This document shows, piece by piece, positions 62,773 to 64,000 of a DNA stretch of 64,000 nt. Within the stretch, counting starts at the first letter, position 1; every line of letters starts with the position of its first letter. Below the pieces are notes generated by a model, which was not told the DNA's origin, ran no database searches, and saw only the letters and a list, made by a program, of their open reading frames with translations. Source of the DNA: Cellulosilyticum sp. I15G10I2 (lineage in GTDB: Bacteria; Bacillota; Clostridia; Lachnospirales; Cellulosilyticaceae); NCBI RefSeq assembly GCF_900095725.1, contig NZ_FMMP01000017.1:1-64000 (forward strand). The letters are read 5' to 3'. The position numbers and the translations under genes were made by a program.

Positions 62773-63777
62773 ATGAATGTTATAAAGAGAATGACTAAAC
62801 AAAGAGAGTTTATGATCTTTGCGATTGTCTTGGGCGTATTTATTATAATGAGTTTTGCCTCACCCTATTTCCTGGGGACAGGAAATATGTTGGCGCTTCT
62901 CCTAGGATTATCTATAGAAGTTTTAATTGCAGTAGGTATGACTAACCTGATGGTTTCTGGTGGTTTTGATATGTCAGTTGGATCAGTTGTTGCATTTACT
63001 GGAGCAATGACAGCTATGCTTATCACAAAAGGGATGCCTGTTGTAGTAGGCATATTAATAGGTATAACTATAGGCGGATTAGTAGGTTTATTCAATGGCT
63101 TTATTATAGCTAAAATAGGGATCAACCCTTTTGTAACAACGCTCGCAAGTTTAAGCTTATTTAGAGGATTAACTTTAATAATATCAAAAGGACAAAATAT
63201 TTCAGGTTTAGGAGAAGCTTTTAATGCTGTTGGACAATCTAAGTTATTAGGTATTCAACTGCCCATTTGGTATGCGGTAATACTCGTTATCATAGGAGAT
63301 ATTTTACTTAGAAAGTCGCGGTTCTTTAGACAGAGTTATTATATAGGCGGCAATGAAAAGGCTGCTAAATTATCAGGAATAGATGTAGATAAGATTAAAA
63401 TATTAAATTACGTGATAGTAGGAGCCTTGGCAGGTTTTGCAGGAATCGTTATGACATCAAGGCTGGGTGCTGCAGCGGTTACAGCTGGAACAGGGCTAGA
63501 GTTAAGAGTGATAACAGCAGTTATTATAGGCGGGGCAAGTTTGCAAGGTGGAGAAGGTACAGTTGTAGGTGCTTTTCTTGGATCACTGCTTATGGCACTT
63601 ATAACAAATGCCTTAACGCTCTTAGGTGTAGATGTCTACTGGCAAACCTTTGTTATTGGAGCAACGTTACTTATCGCAGTACTTATAGATCGAGCTGGTA
63701 AATTAAGAAAAGAAAAAAGTGAAAGATTAGCTAAAGAGGGGGCAAAACTATGCAATACACAAGCTTTGAAAGAGTAA
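62773..63777 (+). CDS. Ribose-type ABC transporter permease (RbsC family)
   Basis: 334 residues, 8-10 helices. MVSGGFDMSVGSVVAFTGAM and GGASLQGGEGTVVGAFLGSLLM are RbsC signatures. Two nt after the ATPase gene. Its last 28 nt overlap the start of the next gene. Confidence 0.94.
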   Translation: MNVIKRMTKQREFMIFAIVLGVFIIMSFASPYFLGTGNMLALLLGLSIEVLIAVGMTNLMVSGGFDMSVGSVVAFTGAMTAMLITKGMPVVVGILIGITIGGLVGLFNGFIIAKIGINPFVTTLASLSLFRGLTLIISKGQNISGLGEAFNAVGQSKLLGIQLPIWYAVILVIIGDILLRKSRFFRQSYYIGGNEKAAKLSGIDVDKIKILNYVIVGALAGFAGIVMTSRLGAAAVTAGTGLELRVITAVIIGGASLQGGEGTVVGAFLGSLLMALITNALTLLGVDVYWQTFVIGATLLIAVLIDRAGKLRKEKSERLAKEGAKLCNTQALKE

Positions 63778-64000
63778 AGATGGCACTTGAACATAAAGAA
63801 TCGGATAAAATACCCTTTGACCTTGGGGCAAGCGTCTTAACAGGTATTAATAAACATAGTTATATCAATTTAAGAGACTATCTTGGATTACCCAAAAAAG
63901 AAATTGAACTCTGTGATGTCATGCAGCAACTTGCAAGAGTTGATGAAGATGTAATAGAAAAATTAGGTGTAGATGTAAGATGTGTTGATCCAACGCCTCC
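63750..64000 (+). CDS. Second UROD-superfamily methyltransferase-like protein (3' end outside window)
   Basis: Only the first 83 codons are present: MQYTSFERVKMALEHKESDK then IPFDLGASVLTGI, the typical UROD-superfamily N-terminus. AAAGAGGGGG stands 7 nt before the ATG and the gene overlaps the permease by 28 nt, so it is the next gene of the ABC operon. Zinc ligands would lie outside the window. Confidence 0.8.
   Translation, partial: MQYTSFERVKMALEHKESDKIPFDLGASVLTGINKHSYINLRDYLGLPKKEIELCDVMQQLARVDEDVIEKLGVDVRCVDPTP

Noticed and set aside
1-64000. Prophage, CRISPR array, restriction or defence system
   Set aside because: No repeats of array type and no phage, nuclease or methylase genes were recognised anywhere in the window.

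Overview
The window looks like the chromosome of an anaerobic, plant-polysaccharide-degrading Firmicute, probably Lachnospirales/Clostridia. The DNA is AT-rich, Shine-Dalgarno sites are strong, and there are three YesM/YesN-type two-component systems, three TRAP transporters, two sugar ABC transporters and many pectin/uronate genes. This assignment comes from gene content only; no 16S rRNA is present.

Region 1 (1-9.3 kb): two rRNA-operon 3' ends flank a TRAP island. At 31-316 there is 5S rRNA, a terminator, a degenerate tRNA-Gly and a second terminator. At 8.2-9.3 kb there is a 438-nt 3' fragment of 23S rRNA, then 5S, a terminator, a second degenerate tRNA-Gly and another terminator. Between them lie a sensor kinase, a response regulator, TRAP dctPQM, an extra TRAP binding lipoprotein and an IS3-family transposase relic.

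Region 2 (9.3-20.5 kb): a pectin/unsaturated-uronate locus. It holds a two-component system whose last gene overlaps another TRAP binding lipoprotein, TRAP dctPQM, a YcxB-like membrane protein, kdgF, kduI, kduD and an IclR-family regulator. Together these genes would import an uronate-type compound and take 4-deoxy-5-keto-uronate to 2-keto-3-deoxygluconate. A GGDEF-EAL protein follows at 20.8 kb.

Region 3 (23.1-32.6 kb): a PF12831-type FAD oxidoreductase, a sugar ABC transporter without its ATPase, a third YesM/YesN pair and a GH130 enzyme. Region 4 (32.7-42.4 kb): a LacI regulator, three tandem promoter/operator units, and an operon like E. coli yia (YhcH/YiaL, Gfo/Idh/MocA oxidoreductase, YiaK, TRAP, zinc alcohol dehydrogenase). 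It is followed by a wrecked uxuA and a YczE-like membrane protein.

Region 5 (42.6-57.9 kb): a heparinase II/III-type lyase, a mutarotase and a divergent RpiR regulator. The regulator faces an unusual set of FAD oxidoreductase, ion-transporter-superfamily permease, HyuA-like protein and HExxH protein. Then come an alpha/beta hydrolase, a bacteriohemerythrin, a subtilase-like protein lacking its catalytic residues, and an SDR. Two short relics copy the 3' ends of neighbouring genes. Region 6 (57.9-64 kb): an AraC regulator, a UROD-superfamily methyltransferase, a ribose-type ABC transporter and a second, truncated UROD-superfamily gene at the window edge. This suggests uptake and demethylation of a methylated compound.

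The most notable points are the rRNA-flanked TRAP island, the doubled TRAP sensor lipoproteins, the triple operator array, the HyuA/zincin cluster, the pseudo-subtilase and the duplicated gene 3' ends.
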